From Streptomyces sp. NBC_01551 (lineage in GTDB: Bacteria; Actinomycetota; Actinomycetes; Streptomycetales; Streptomycetaceae): DNA of 64,000 nucleotides. The stretch's first letter is position 1. Every line of letters starts with the position of its first letter. The notes beneath the pieces were generated by a model. It worked only from the letters and a program-made list of their open reading frames with translations. It ran no database searches and was not told where the DNA came from. Both the position numbers and the translations under genes were made by a program. The DNA is taken from positions 4,769,501 to 4,833,500 of the forward strand of contig NZ_JAPEPX010000001.1 in assembly GCF_026339935.1 (NCBI RefSeq). Direction: 5' to 3'. Below are positions 17,103-27,420 of the stretch, piece by piece.

Positions 17103-18029
17103 GTGCTGGGTCCCGCGATCCTCGCCGCCTCGCGCAGCGACAAGATGCGCCGAATCGTCTCTGCCGCCCCGGTGACCAAGCCCGTGGTGAACCGGTTCAT
17201 CCCCGGTGAGACGGTCGACCAGGTCATCCCGATCGTCGAGGACCTCACCCGCAAGGGCCTTGAGGTCACCCTCGACGTCGTCGGCGAGGACATCACGACC
17301 GTGGAGCAGTCGCACGCCGCCCGCGACGCCTACCTGGAGCTCATCGCGCGCCTCGCGGAGCTGGGCCTCGGCGAGAAGGCCGAGATGTCGGTCAAGCTGT
17401 CGATGTTCGGCCAGGCGCTGGAGGGCGGCCACGAGCTCGCGCTCGCCAACGTCCGTCCGGTCGTCGAGGCCGCCGCCGCCATCGGCACCACCGTCACCCT
17501 GGACGCCGAGGACCACACCACCCTCGACTCGATGTTCGCCATCCACGAAGAGCTGCGCCGGGACTTCCCGCAGACGGGCTGCGTGATCCAGGCGTACCTC
17601 TTCCGCACCGAGGCCGACGCCCGCCGCCTGGCCGCCGCCGGCAGCCGCGTCCGGATCGTGAAGGGCGCCTACAAGGAGCCCGCCGAGGTCGCGTACCTGG
17701 ACAAGGGCGAGATCGACAAGGCGTACGTCCGCATCCTGAAGATCCTCATGGAGGGCGAGGGCTACCCGATGATCGGGTCCCACGACCCGCGGCTCATCGC
17801 CATCGGCCAGGAGCTCGCCCGCCAGGCCGGGCGCAAACTGGACGAGTACGAGTTCCAGATGCTGTACGGGATCCGCAGCGAGGAGCACCTGCGGCTCGCC
17901 GCCGAGGGCCACCGGATGCGTGTCTACACCGCGTACGGGACCGACTGGTACGGCTACTTCATGCGCCGCCTCGCGGAGAAGCCGGCCAACCTGCTCTTCT
18001 TCGTCCGCTCGATGATCACCAAGAACTAG
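17103..18029 (+). CDS. Proline dehydrogenase (monofunctional)
   Basis: 308 aa from GTG 17103, preceded by GGAGGTG; the frame stays open upstream but the RBS and length fix this start. FAD enzyme oxidising proline to delta-1-pyrroline-5-carboxylate and passing electrons to the respiratory chain. Visible: LDAEDHTTLDSMF, a C-terminal YGIRSEEHLRLAAEGHRMRVYTAYGTDWYGYFMRRLAEKP-type barrel end with the conserved RRLAE substrate-binding arginines, and RIVKGAYKEP (FAD/barrel strand). It is cotranscribed with pruA, 44 bp downstream. I recall a 308-aa homologue next to the P5C dehydrogenase in S. coelicolor. Confidence 0.95.
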   Translation: MLGPAILAASRSDKMRRIVSAAPVTKPVVNRFIPGETVDQVIPIVEDLTRKGLEVTLDVVGEDITTVEQSHAARDAYLELIARLAELGLGEKAEMSVKLSMFGQALEGGHELALANVRPVVEAAAAIGTTVTLDAEDHTTLDSMFAIHEELRRDFPQTGCVIQAYLFRTEADARRLAAAGSRVRIVKGAYKEPAEVAYLDKGEIDKAYVRILKILMEGEGYPMIGSHDPRLIAIGQELARQAGRKLDEYEFQMLYGIRSEEHLRLAAEGHRMRVYTAYGTDWYGYFMRRLAEKPANLLFFVRSMITKN

Positions 18030-18073
18030 GTCTCTAGAACCTCTAGAAACAAGGTCAAGGAGTTACCAGACCC

Positions 18074-19705
<1,632 letters not shown>

Positions 19706-19724
19706 TCCGGCCCACCGCTGAACC

Positions 19725-19765
19725 CCGCCCCCGCTCCGGTACCCCCAAGCCCGGAGCGGGGGCGG
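19725..19765. terminator. Bidirectional terminator between pruA and nitroreductase
   Basis: CCGCCCCCGCTCCGG and CCGGAGCGGGGGCGG form a perfect 15-bp stem with an 11-nt loop, between convergent genes ending at 19705 and 19790. Confidence 0.85.
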
Positions 19766-19789
19766 TTCCAGTTCCGGGCCCGCGGCGCC

Positions 19790-20521
19790 TCAGACCTCGA
19801 CGATGACCTGGTCCAAGGACTTGCGCAGGAGGTCCGGGACCTCGCAGTCGTCGGCGGGGTAGCCGACCGGGATGACCGCGAAGGCCTTCTCGTTCTCCGG
19901 GCGTTCCAGGACGTGGGCCAGGAAGCGCATCGGGCTCGGGGTGTGGATCAGGGCGGCCAGGCCGCTGAGGTGGAGGGCGCAGAGCAGCATGCCGACCGCG
20001 ATGCCGACCGACTCGTCGACGTAGTAGTGCTTGCGCTTGGTGCCGTCCGGGCCGAGCCAGTAGCGCTGCTGGAAGACCACGATCAGCGCCGGGGCGTCGG
20101 TGAGGTGGGTCTTGACGGCGTCGGTGCCGATGGGGCGCAGCGCGGCGAGCCATTCGTCGCCGAGGCGGCCGTCGTAGGAGAGCTGCTCCTCCTGCTCGGC
20201 AGCGGCGCGGATCTGCTGCCGGACGGCCGGGTCCTTGACCAGGACGAAGGTCCACGGCTGCTGGTGCGCCCCGGACGGCGCGGTCGCGGCGCAGGCGATG
20301 GCGTCCTTGACGACCTGCTCGGGGACGGGGTCGGGGGAGAAGTGCCGCACCGTGCGGCGCTCGTCCATACGGGCCCGCAACTCGGCGGAACGCGCGAGGG
20401 ATTCCCGGCTCGGCATCCGCTCGGGGCGGTACGGGGTGGGGCGGTAGGGCTCACCGTGGGTGGGGGTCCAGCGCTCGCGCTCGGTCTCGGGCGTGGCCCC
20501 GGGTGTGGTGTCAGGCGACAT
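19790..20521 (-). CDS. Nitroreductase family protein
   Basis: 243 aa from ATG 20521 (weak GAAG RBS); the frame extends to 20569. An FMN-dependent reductase fold is indicated by the RRTVRHFSPDPVPEQV start of the domain, AATAPSGAHQQPWTFV (FMN phosphate-binding loop) and the C-terminal AVIPVGYPADD. The sequence resembles the iodotyrosine deiodinase/BluB-like branch more than the classical NfsB type. The roughly 60-residue proline-rich N-terminal extension is unusual. Substrate unknown; it is monocistronic. Confidence 0.85.
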   Translation of the reverse strand: MSPDTTPGATPETERERWTPTHGEPYRPTPYRPERMPSRESLARSAELRARMDERRTVRHFSPDPVPEQVVKDAIACAATAPSGAHQQPWTFVLVKDPAVRQQIRAAAEQEEQLSYDGRLGDEWLAALRPIGTDAVKTHLTDAPALIVVFQQRYWLGPDGTKRKHYYVDESVGIAVGMLLCALHLSGLAALIHTPSPMRFLAHVLERPENEKAFAVIPVGYPADDCEVPDLLRKSLDQVIVEV

Positions 20522-20946
20522 GGACAGATCTTCACGCCGCGCAGCCGACCACCGCCAGGGCGGCGTCATGAGCCACTGTCCGTTGTGTACTGACAGGGGG
20601 GCTATGGGTATGGCGGCCGCCGGTCGATTCCTTGCGTGAGGCGCCTGTCACGGATGGGCGTCCTGGGGCGCGGGGGGGAGCGTTGCCCGGCCCCGCCCCG
20701 GCGACTCCCGGCACCGGCCGGGCCCGGGGTGTGCGACTGGACCACACGCGTCGTGCACGGCGTACGGACCTTGGCGGACCTGCGCGAGGCCGACGCGACC
20801 CGAGCGGACCGGACGATCCGGCCCGAGGGGCCGGCCGGGCCGCGGGCGCTCCTCGTCGCGCGTGCGTACCGGGCTGTCCGCCTTCCGGAGAACCCGCTGG
20901 TTTCCGGCCTTTCCTGGGCCCCGCACCCCCTTGATACGGTCCCCGG
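20522..20946. other. Intergenic region, no convincing gene
   Basis: A 425-bp gap between the divergent nitroreductase and acetyltransferase genes. It shows open frames only through GC bias and no family motifs. A TACGGT -10 (20936-20941), six nt before the acetyltransferase ATG, suggests a leaderless transcript. A poly-G tract lies at 20672-20678. Confidence 0.5.
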
Positions 20947-21501
20947 ATGGAGACGGACGCGGGTGCGGGGATTTTCGTACGGCACACCTCGGAGCTCGGT
21001 GACGGTGAGCTGCGGGAGGTCCGGACGCTGCTGGACACCGCCTTCGACGGGGACTTCGGGGACGAGGACTTCGAGCACGCCCTCGGCGGTATGCACGCCC
21101 TGGCGTACGAGGGCGGGGAGCTGGTCGCGCACGGCAGTGTGGTGCAGCGGCGGGTGCTGCACCGGGGGCGGGCGCTGCGGACCGGGTACGTCGAGGCCGT
21201 CGCCGTACGGGCCGACCGGCGGCGGTGCGGGCTGGGCGGGCGCGTGATGGCCGCGCTGGAGGCGGTGATCGGGCGGGCCTACGTGCTGGGCGCGCTCTCG
21301 GCGTCCGAGGCCGGGGCCGCCCTGTACACGGGCCGGGGCTGGCAGCCGTATCCCGGGCGGATCGGGGTGCTGGGGCCGAGGGGGCCCGTGCGGCTGGCCG
21401 AGGAGGAGGGTTCCACCTTCGTGTGGTCGCCGCCCGGCGGGATCCTGCTGGACCCGGCCGGGCGGCTGGACTTCGACTGGCGCGACGGGGACGTCCTGTA
21501 G
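20947..21501 (+). CDS. GNAT acetyltransferase, AAC(2')-like
   Basis: 184 aa. The pattern RTLLDTAFDGDFGDEDFEHA, LGGMHALAYEGGELVAHGSV, LRTGYVEAVAVRADRRRCGL and LGALSASEAGAALYTGRGW closely follows the intrinsic aminoglycoside 2'-N-acetyltransferases of mycobacteria. Coenzyme A binding is expected at RADRRRCGLGGRV. The family acetylates the 2'-amino group of gentamicin- and kanamycin-type drugs, and in some actinomycetes may have other natural substrates. Whether this one confers resistance cannot be judged here. There is no Shine-Dalgarno before the ATG; it is probably leaderless. Confidence 0.8.
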   Translation: METDAGAGIFVRHTSELGDGELREVRTLLDTAFDGDFGDEDFEHALGGMHALAYEGGELVAHGSVVQRRVLHRGRALRTGYVEAVAVRADRRRCGLGGRVMAALEAVIGRAYVLGALSASEAGAALYTGRGWQPYPGRIGVLGPRGPVRLAEEEGSTFVWSPPGGILLDPAGRLDFDWRDGDVL

Positions 21502-21519
21502 GCGCCCGCCGGGCGGGCC

Positions 21520-23547
21520 TCAGCCCGAGACGCTGGGCGCGCCCGTCTCGATGTGACCGGTGTAGCGGCGCGACCAGGTGCCGTCGGAGTCCGCCAGGAT
21601 CGTGAAGTCGTACCAGCCCTTGCTGTAGTGCACGGCGTTGAAGAAGTCCTCGCGCGAGGAGTTCGCCGGGACCGTGTACGTCCACGGGCCGTCGGTGCGG
21701 TAGGCGTTCGAGCGGATGGTGAAGGTGACCGGGGAGGCCGAGGTGTTGGTCATCTTGAAGTAGACGGCCGTCTTGCCGGTGCCCGGCTCGACCGCGAAGC
21801 GGGACGCGACCTCGATCGCCTTGCCCGCCTTGGACGCGTCGCCGATGAACCGCCGCAGGAACCGGTTCGGGCCGTACATCGAGATGTCGTACTTCCCGGA
21901 GCCGCTGCCGAGCCCGATGCTGAAGTAGTCGGTAGCCGTCGCGCCCGGGTCCACCGTGTACTGCCAGGCCGACGTGTCCCGGTGCTGGTGCGGGTGGATC
22001 GAGAAGTGCGCCGGCCGCTTGGCCTGCGCGCCCTGGTTGGTCATCGAGAACCAGGCCAGGATCTTCCCCGCCGCCCCGAACTCGAAGCGGTCCAGGTTGC
22101 CGTTGACCTGGTACGGGAGCGCCCGCGCCGGGCGCGTACCGGACTCCTGCGCCGGGAGGGCGTTGTCCTGCGGCGCCGGGTTGGGCAGCGGGCCGCAGGT
22201 CGCCTGGCCGATGACCTTCGCGGTGGAGGGCAGGCCGGCGGGGACCCCGTAGACGGGGTGCGCGAAGTCGAAGACGCCCGTCAGGTCGCCCACCACCTTG
22301 CGCCGCCACTCGCTGATGTTGGGGCAGGCCGCCGGGGTGCCGAGGGCGGTCGTCCAGGTCTCCATGAAGCGCAGCACCGAGGTGTGGTCGAAGACCTCCG
22401 AGCTCACCCAGCCGCCGCGGGTCCACGGGGACATCACGAGCATCGGCACGCGGAAGCCGAGGCCGACCGGGATGCCGTCGATGTACTCGCCCTGCGTGCC
22501 CGGCGGGGCGATCGGCGGCGGCACGTGGTCGAAGAAGCCGTCGTTCTCGTCGTAGTTGAGGAAGAGGACGGTGGAGTCGAAGACCTCCGGGTTCGCGGCG
22601 AGCGCGCGGTAGACCAGGTCCACGAAGTGCGCGCCGTCGCCGGGCGGGGCGTACGGGTGCTCCGAGAAGGCCTCGTTCGCCACGACCCAGGAGACCTGGG
22701 GGAGGGTGCCGGCGACGACGTCGGCGCGGATCGCGGCCGCGATGTCGTCCGGGGTGGAGCCGGTGACGCGGGGGACGGAGGCCATGCCCCGGTCGTGCAG
22801 CGGGTTGCCGGGGGCGGCGTCCGTGAACTTCTTGAAGTAGGCCAGACCGTTGTCGCCGTAGTTGTCCTGGGCGTTCTGGTAGACCTTCCAGGTCATGCCG
22901 GCCCGCTGGAGGGCCTCCGCGTACGTCTCCCAGGTCAGCCCGGACTCCTCGCCGCCGTCCTTGCTGCTCGCGTCGATCTTGCCGCTCCACAGGAACGTGC
23001 GGTTCGGGCCGGTGGCACTGAGGGTGGAGCAGAAGTACGCGTCGCAGATCGTGTAGTTGTCGGCGAGGCCGTAGTGGAACGGTATGTCGCCGCGGTCCAG
23101 GTAGCCGAGGGTGCGGGCGCTGCCGACGCCGGTGACCCAGTTGTCCATCCGGCCGTTGTTCCAGGCGGCGTGCTGCGAGGTCCAGCTGTGCGGGAGGTCG
23201 CCGGTGCACTGGGCCAGGGTCTGGCTGTCGGCCCCGCCCGCCGGCGGCGTGGCGGAGAGCTTCCACGGATACTGGCGGCCGCCCCAGTTGGGCTGGTTGA
23301 AGGTGCCCCAGCCGCCGGGGATGTTGCCGGCGGCGCGGTCGCCGAAGCCCCGGACACCCTTCAGCCTGCCGAAGTAGTGGTCGAAGCTGCGGTTCTCCTG
23401 CATCAGGATCACCACGTGCTTCACGTCGGTGATGGTGCCGGACGCGGCGGCGGCCGCCGCCGACGTCGGCGCGATCGCGGGCAGGGCCGCCCCTGCCACC
23501 AGTCCGGCGCCGATTCCCACGAAACCTCTGCGGCTGATCGGTGTCAC
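21520..23547 (-). CDS. Secreted phosphocholine-specific phospholipase C
   Basis: 675 aa from GTG 23547 with GGAGG RBS. A twin-arginine signal (SRRGFVGIGAGLVAGAALPA, residues about 5-30) precedes a phosphoesterase domain opening with VKHVVILMQENRSFDHYFG, the non-haemolytic PLC/acid phosphatase AcpA family motif. Further metal/active-site segments are FLNYDENDGFFDHVPPP and FDHTSVLRFMETW. Two C-terminal DUF756 repeats (about 480-670) are typical of bacterial PlcC. It is exported folded by Tat and releases phosphocholine from phospholipids. A PhoP box 82 bp upstream ties it to phosphate starvation. Confidence 0.93.
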   Translation of the reverse strand: MTPISRRGFVGIGAGLVAGAALPAIAPTSAAAAAASGTITDVKHVVILMQENRSFDHYFGRLKGVRGFGDRAAGNIPGGWGTFNQPNWGGRQYPWKLSATPPAGGADSQTLAQCTGDLPHSWTSQHAAWNNGRMDNWVTGVGSARTLGYLDRGDIPFHYGLADNYTICDAYFCSTLSATGPNRTFLWSGKIDASSKDGGEESGLTWETYAEALQRAGMTWKVYQNAQDNYGDNGLAYFKKFTDAAPGNPLHDRGMASVPRVTGSTPDDIAAAIRADVVAGTLPQVSWVVANEAFSEHPYAPPGDGAHFVDLVYRALAANPEVFDSTVLFLNYDENDGFFDHVPPPIAPPGTQGEYIDGIPVGLGFRVPMLVMSPWTRGGWVSSEVFDHTSVLRFMETWTTALGTPAACPNISEWRRKVVGDLTGVFDFAHPVYGVPAGLPSTAKVIGQATCGPLPNPAPQDNALPAQESGTRPARALPYQVNGNLDRFEFGAAGKILAWFSMTNQGAQAKRPAHFSIHPHQHRDTSAWQYTVDPGATATDYFSIGLGSGSGKYDISMYGPNRFLRRFIGDASKAGKAIEVASRFAVEPGTGKTAVYFKMTNTSASPVTFTIRSNAYRTDGPWTYTVPANSSREDFFNAVHYSKGWYDFTILADSDGTWSRRYTGHIETGAPSVSG

Positions 23548-23617
23548 TGGCTACTCGCCTCCAACTCAAGTGCCCCGCTGGCACATTGACGGCAAGAGTG
23601 GCGCGAGCCCGTCCAAA

Positions 23618-23661
23618 GGTCTACATCCGTGCGGTAAGAAGTCGGTGAACATCCGGTTGGC
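23618..23661 (-). promoter_or_regulatory. PHO box and promoter of the phospholipase C gene
   Basis: On the minus strand, three consecutive 11-bp direct repeat units read GCCAACCGGAT, GTTCACCGACT and TCTTACCGCAC (23661 to 23629). They match the Streptomyces PhoP consensus (GTTCACC plus 4 nt). A TAGACC -10 candidate (23623-23618) follows at the right distance for PhoP to replace a -35. Confidence 0.8.
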
Positions 23662-23666
23662 TGGAT

Positions 23667-24680
23667 TCAGCCGTCGAGACGGACGAGCATCTTGCCCAGA
23701 TTGTCCCCTCGGAGCATGCCCAGGAAGGCCTCCACGGTGCGATCGATTCCCTGTACAACGGTGGTGTCGGTACCCACGCGGCCGCTGCGCAGGTGGGGCA
23801 CCAGGAAATCCTCCAGCTCATCCTGCAAATTGGTGTGGTTTCGAACCAATACCCCTTCCATGCGCAGCGATTTGTGGACGACCTCGAAGAGGTTGCGGGG
23901 CGCGGCCGGCGAGCGGTCCCCGTTGTACATCGAGATCGCGCCGACCCAGGCGATCCGCCCGTACTCGCGCAGCGAGTCGATCGCGCCCTCCAGGTGGTCC
24001 CCGCCGACGTTGTCCACGTAGACGTCGATGCCGTCCGGCGCCGCCTGCGCGAGCTGCTCGCCGACCGGGCCGTCGTGGTAGTCGAAGGCCGCGTCGAAGC
24101 CGAGCGCGTCGGTGAGGTGACGGACCTTGGCCGCCGAGCCCGCGCTGCCGATGATCCGGCGGGCGCCCAGCAGCCGGGCGATGTGACCGGTCGCCGTGCC
24201 GACCCCGCCCGCGGCGGCCGAGACGAACAGGTCCTCGCCCTCGCGCAGGACCGCCGTCCGGGTGAGCGCGGCGTACGCGGTCAGGCCGGTGCCGCCGAGG
24301 ACGGAGAGGTACGCCTCCAGGGGGACGCCCTCGTGGCCGCGCAGCTTGCGGGTGCCGTCCACGCCGAGGGTGACCAGGGCGTGGGTCCGCCAGCCCGCGC
24401 GGTGGAAGACCAGGTCGCCCTCGCCGAGGCCCGGGTCGCGGGAGGCGACCACCCGGCCTACCGAGCGTCCCTCCAAAGGGGTGTTCAGCTCGAAGCCGCC
24501 CTCGCCGCCGTCCATCAGGCCGCGGTGGTACGGGTCCACCGAGAGCAGGAGGTTCTCCACAAGCGCGGTGCCCGGAGCGGGGTCGGGGACGGGCGTGGGG
24601 ACGAGGGCGAACGCGGACGCGGAGGGGAAGCCGGTGGGGCGGGCGGTCTGGTGAACGGCGTACGCCGTGCTGGTGCTCAT
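23667..24680 (-). CDS. NADP-dependent oxidoreductase, MDR family (no zinc)
   Basis: 337 aa. Leukotriene B4 12-hydroxydehydrogenase/CurA-like medium-chain reductase. Visible: LLLSVDPYHRG near residue 50, GGTGLTAYAALT near 130, nucleotide-binding AAAGGVGTATGHIARLLGAR and VDNVGGDHLEGAI. Cys/His zinc ligands of classical ADHs are absent, as in this group. Such enzymes reduce alpha,beta-unsaturated ketones with NADPH. It is divergent from a LysR gene through a 100-bp region with a LysR-type palindrome. Confidence 0.92.
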   Translation of the reverse strand: MSTSTAYAVHQTARPTGFPSASAFALVPTPVPDPAPGTALVENLLLSVDPYHRGLMDGGEGGFELNTPLEGRSVGRVVASRDPGLGEGDLVFHRAGWRTHALVTLGVDGTRKLRGHEGVPLEAYLSVLGGTGLTAYAALTRTAVLREGEDLFVSAAAGGVGTATGHIARLLGARRIIGSAGSAAKVRHLTDALGFDAAFDYHDGPVGEQLAQAAPDGIDVYVDNVGGDHLEGAIDSLREYGRIAWVGAISMYNGDRSPAAPRNLFEVVHKSLRMEGVLVRNHTNLQDELEDFLVPHLRSGRVGTDTTVVQGIDRTVEAFLGMLRGDNLGKMLVRLDG

Positions 24681-24723
24681 GCCGAGGACGTTAGGAAGGA
24701 ATCACCGGCCCGGGCAGGGGGTT

Positions 24724-24754
24724 GCGTTCATGGAAGCCGCACATCCATTAACGC
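24724..24754. promoter_or_regulatory. LysR-type operator between MDR reductase and LysR
   Basis: GCGTTCATGGA, 9-nt spacer, TCCATTAACGC: the 11-bp arms match at 10 of 11 positions and contain the T-N11-A core. It sits 26 bp before the LysR GTG and 44 bp from the MDR start, the standard position for autoregulation and control of the divergent gene. Confidence 0.75.
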
Positions 24755-24780
24755 CGCTCATAGAACGAGGTGAGAGCCCC

Positions 24781-25680
24781 GTGGCCGACCTGCTGCCCCA
24801 GGAACTCCGGGTCCTGGTCGCCGTCGCCGAAAGCGGCGGCTTCTCCGCCGCCGCAGTGGCCCTGGGCCTCACCCAGTCGGCCGTGTCCCACTCCGTGCGG
24901 GGCAGCGAGTCCAAGGTCGGCTCGGTGCTCTTCGAGCGCGGCCGCGGCGGGGCCACGCCCACCCCGGCGGGGGAGCGGGCCGTCGCCCTCGCCCGCCGGA
25001 TCCTGCGGATGTACGAGGTCCTCGGCGCGGAAGTCCGGGGCGCGGGCCGCGACACGGTGGCGGGGGTGCTCCGGATCGCCGCCTTCCGCAGCGCGGCGCT
25101 GCACCTGCTGCCGCCCGCCCTGGAGCGGCTCACGGCCCGCCACCCCGGCATCCGCCCCGAGGTCCGGGTGGTCCGCGAGATCGGCGCCGGCACCTCGGGG
25201 GAGGTGGCCGCGGGCCGCGCCGACCTCGGGATCGCGACGCTGGACCCGGGCGCCGAGGGTGGCGCGGCGGGCACGGCGGGCACGGCGGGCGCGGCCGCCC
25301 TGCTGACCGGGGTGCTCCGCGAGGAGGCGTACGCACTGGTCCACCCCGCCGGGCACCCGGACCCGAAATCGCTGCCCCTGCTGGACTGGGACGAGAACTG
25401 CGGCTCCTACACCCGGGACTGGTGGCGGGCCCAGGACTGGATCCCCCGGGCCACGGTCAAGGCGGAGGACGACGGGATGGTGCTCACGATGGTCGGCCGG
25501 GGCCTCGGGATGGCGATCCTGCCCGAGCTGTCGCTGCGCGAGGCCGGCGACAGCGTGGACATCACCGATCTGGGCCCTTCGAGGCCGGTGAGGCGCGTGG
25601 GATACGTCACCACGCCGGAATCGGCCTCCACCCTCGCCGTCAGGGCTCTGATCAGGGAACTCCGCTCCGAAACGGGCTGA
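24781..25680 (+). CDS. LysR family transcriptional regulator
   Basis: 299 aa from GTG 24781 with GAGGTGAG RBS; an in-frame ATG at 24730 lies inside the operator and is less likely. N-terminal winged HTH (LRVLVAVAESGGFSAAAVAL, LTQSAVSHSV) and a periplasmic-binding-like effector domain (about 90-295). The Gly/Thr/Ala-rich GGAAGTAGTAGAAAL loop is a local insertion. It probably controls the divergent MDR reductase. The effector is unknown. Confidence 0.92.
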   Translation: MADLLPQELRVLVAVAESGGFSAAAVALGLTQSAVSHSVRGSESKVGSVLFERGRGGATPTPAGERAVALARRILRMYEVLGAEVRGAGRDTVAGVLRIAAFRSAALHLLPPALERLTARHPGIRPEVRVVREIGAGTSGEVAAGRADLGIATLDPGAEGGAAGTAGTAGAAALLTGVLREEAYALVHPAGHPDPKSLPLLDWDENCGSYTRDWWRAQDWIPRATVKAEDDGMVLTMVGRGLGMAILPELSLREAGDSVDITDLGPSRPVRRVGYVTTPESASTLAVRALIRELRSETG

Positions 25681-25941
25681 ACCGGAGCCGTTCGAGAGGG
25701 CCTTCCCGGGGGCGGGTCGTCTCAGATAGTAGGAAGCCCGAGTAATTGCGGAGACATACAACGGGAGCTGCCCTAGCTTTGTAGAAGCCGAACGTCTCGC
25801 TGATCCGGCGAATGGCGGTCGAGAGCGTGCGCCCTTTGGCAGGCAACCCCTGCGGCGCTCCGCTCCCCGCCTCTTCCGGCGCCTTGAAGGAACCCCTCAT
25901 CCGTGGCCCCGCCACGCCGTGATCTCAAGGAGTCGATCACC

Positions 25942-26070
25942 ATGAACGCAACCACCGCAGCCCGACGCGTCCGCCACTCCTCCACCGCCGACGCCGACCG
26001 CAAGAACGCCGCCGCCGCCCTGCAGCGGGCCCTGGACCGCCGCGACAACGGCGGCTCGACCGGCCACTGA
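25942..26070 (+). CDS. Small basic 42-aa protein upstream of leuB
   Basis: ATG 25942 with a near-ideal AAGGAG RBS 11 nt upstream. The protein is [20 protein letters not shown] followed by [18 protein letters not shown] and STGH: basic, probably helical in the middle, with no signal or membrane segment. The stop is 81 bp before the leuB ATG, so it is probably cotranscribed. It carries no leucine-codon run, so it does not look like a classical attenuator peptide. I recognise no family. Confidence 0.6.
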   Translation: MNATTAARRVRHSSTADADRKNAAAALQRALDRRDNGGSTGH

Positions 26071-26150
26071 GCAGCCCCGGCCTCGGGCATATTGGTCCAC
26101 ATGGTGGACGGGATATGCCCGAGGGCTGGGACCGGGAGTACGGTTCCGAC

Positions 26151-27191
26151 ATGTCGACCAGCATCAATCTCGCAGTGATCCCCGGTGATGGCATCGGCCA
26201 GGAAGTCGTGGCTCAGGGCCTCAAGGTCCTTACCGCGATCCTGCCCCAGGATGTGAAGCTGGAGACCAAGGAATACGACCTCGGCGCCCAGCGCTGGCAC
26301 CGCACCGGCGAGACCCTCCCGGACGCCGACCTCGAGGCCCTCAAGCATCACGACGCGATCCTGCTGGGCGCCATCGGCGACCCGTCGGTCCCGTCCGGCG
26401 TGCTGGAGCGCGGTCTGCTGCTGAAGCTCCGCTTCGCCTTCGACCACTTCATCAACCTGCGCCCGTCGAAGCTGTTCCCGAACACGGCCACCCCGCTCGC
26501 CGGCCGTCCGGAGATCGACTTCGTCGTGGTCCGCGAGGGCACCGAGGGCCCGTACACCGGCAACGGCGGCAGCCTGCGCACCGGCACCCCGGCCGAGGTG
26601 GCCACCGAGGTCAGCGTCAACACCGCCTACGGCGTCGAGCGCGTCGTGCGCGACGCGTACGAGCGGGCCAACGCCCGCCCGCGCAAGAAGCTGACGCTGG
26701 TTCACAAGAACAACGTCCTCGTGTACGCGGGCCACCTGTGGAAGAACACCTTCGACAAGGTCGGCCGGGAGTACCCGGAGGTCACCACCGACTACCTGCA
26801 CGTCGACGCCGCGACGATCTTCTTCGTCACCCAGCCCGAGCGCTTCGACGTCATCGTCACGGACAACCTCTTCGGTGACATCCTCACCGACCTGGCCGCC
26901 GCCGTGACCGGCGGGATCGGCCTGGCCGCCTCCGGGAACATCAACCCGACCGGCGCCTTCCCGTCCATGTTCGAGCCCGTCCACGGCTCGGCCCCGGACA
27001 TCGCCGGCACCGGCAAGGCCGACCCGACCGCGACGATCCTCTCCGTCGCCCTCCTGCTGCGCCACCTCGGCCACGAGACCGAGGCCGCCCGCATCGAGGA
27101 CGCGGTCACCGCCGACCTCGCGGAGCGCGACGGCACCTTCCGCTCCACCGACGCGATCGGCGACGCGCTCGCCGCCCGAGTAGCCGGCTGA
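26151..27191 (+). CDS. leuB: 3-isopropylmalate dehydrogenase
   Basis: 346 aa from ATG 26151 (frame open to 26115; GGGAG about 13 nt upstream). NAD-dependent oxidative decarboxylation of 3-isopropylmalate in leucine synthesis. Visible: [10 protein letters not shown], substrate loop [34 protein letters not shown], catalytic Lys in VHKNNVL, Mg ligands in [11 protein letters not shown], and [17 protein letters not shown]. This is the actinobacterial LeuB type, shorter than the enterobacterial one. It ends with a 13-bp terminator stem. Confidence 0.97.
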   Translation: MSTSINLAVIPGDGIGQEVVAQGLKVLTAILPQDVKLETKEYDLGAQRWHRTGETLPDADLEALKHHDAILLGAIGDPSVPSGVLERGLLLKLRFAFDHFINLRPSKLFPNTATPLAGRPEIDFVVVREGTEGPYTGNGGSLRTGTPAEVATEVSVNTAYGVERVVRDAYERANARPRKKLTLVHKNNVLVYAGHLWKNTFDKVGREYPEVTTDYLHVDAATIFFVTQPERFDVIVTDNLFGDILTDLAAAVTGGIGLAASGNINPTGAFPSMFEPVHGSAPDIAGTGKADPTATILSVALLLRHLGHETEAARIEDAVTADLAERDGTFRSTDAIGDALAARVAG

Positions 27192-27210
27192 CCCGGCAGC
27201 TCCACCTCAG

Positions 27211-27248
27211 GAAGCCGCCGGGTCGCGATCACCGCACCCGGCGGCTTC
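27211..27248 (+). terminator. leuB terminator
   Basis: GAAGCCGCCGGGT and ACCCGGCGGCTTC form a perfect 13-bp stem with a 12-nt loop, 19 bp after the leuB stop and followed by TCTCC. Confidence 0.85.
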
Positions 27249-27420
27249 TCCTGCGCGGCCTCGGGTGCCACCATCTCCCCTGGGCCGCATCACCCCGTTT
27301 CACCGAAGCCTGCTCCCGCGCGATAATCGAACGCGAGGCCGCGGAATACGGGGAAGCTCGGACGTCCTAGTACGCCGTGAGCGCGGTCCGCCCTACAAAA
27401 CCGGTGAAGGACAAGCACTC

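Noticed and set aside
20636..21247. 203-aa rightward frame before and over the acetyltransferase
   Set aside because: Overlaps the well-supported acetyltransferase in another frame and shows Arg/Gly/Pro-rich non-protein-like composition.
20648..23584. 978-aa frame parallel to phospholipase C
   Set aside because: Same-strand shadow of the phospholipase with translated Arg/Pro-rich sequence and no domain.
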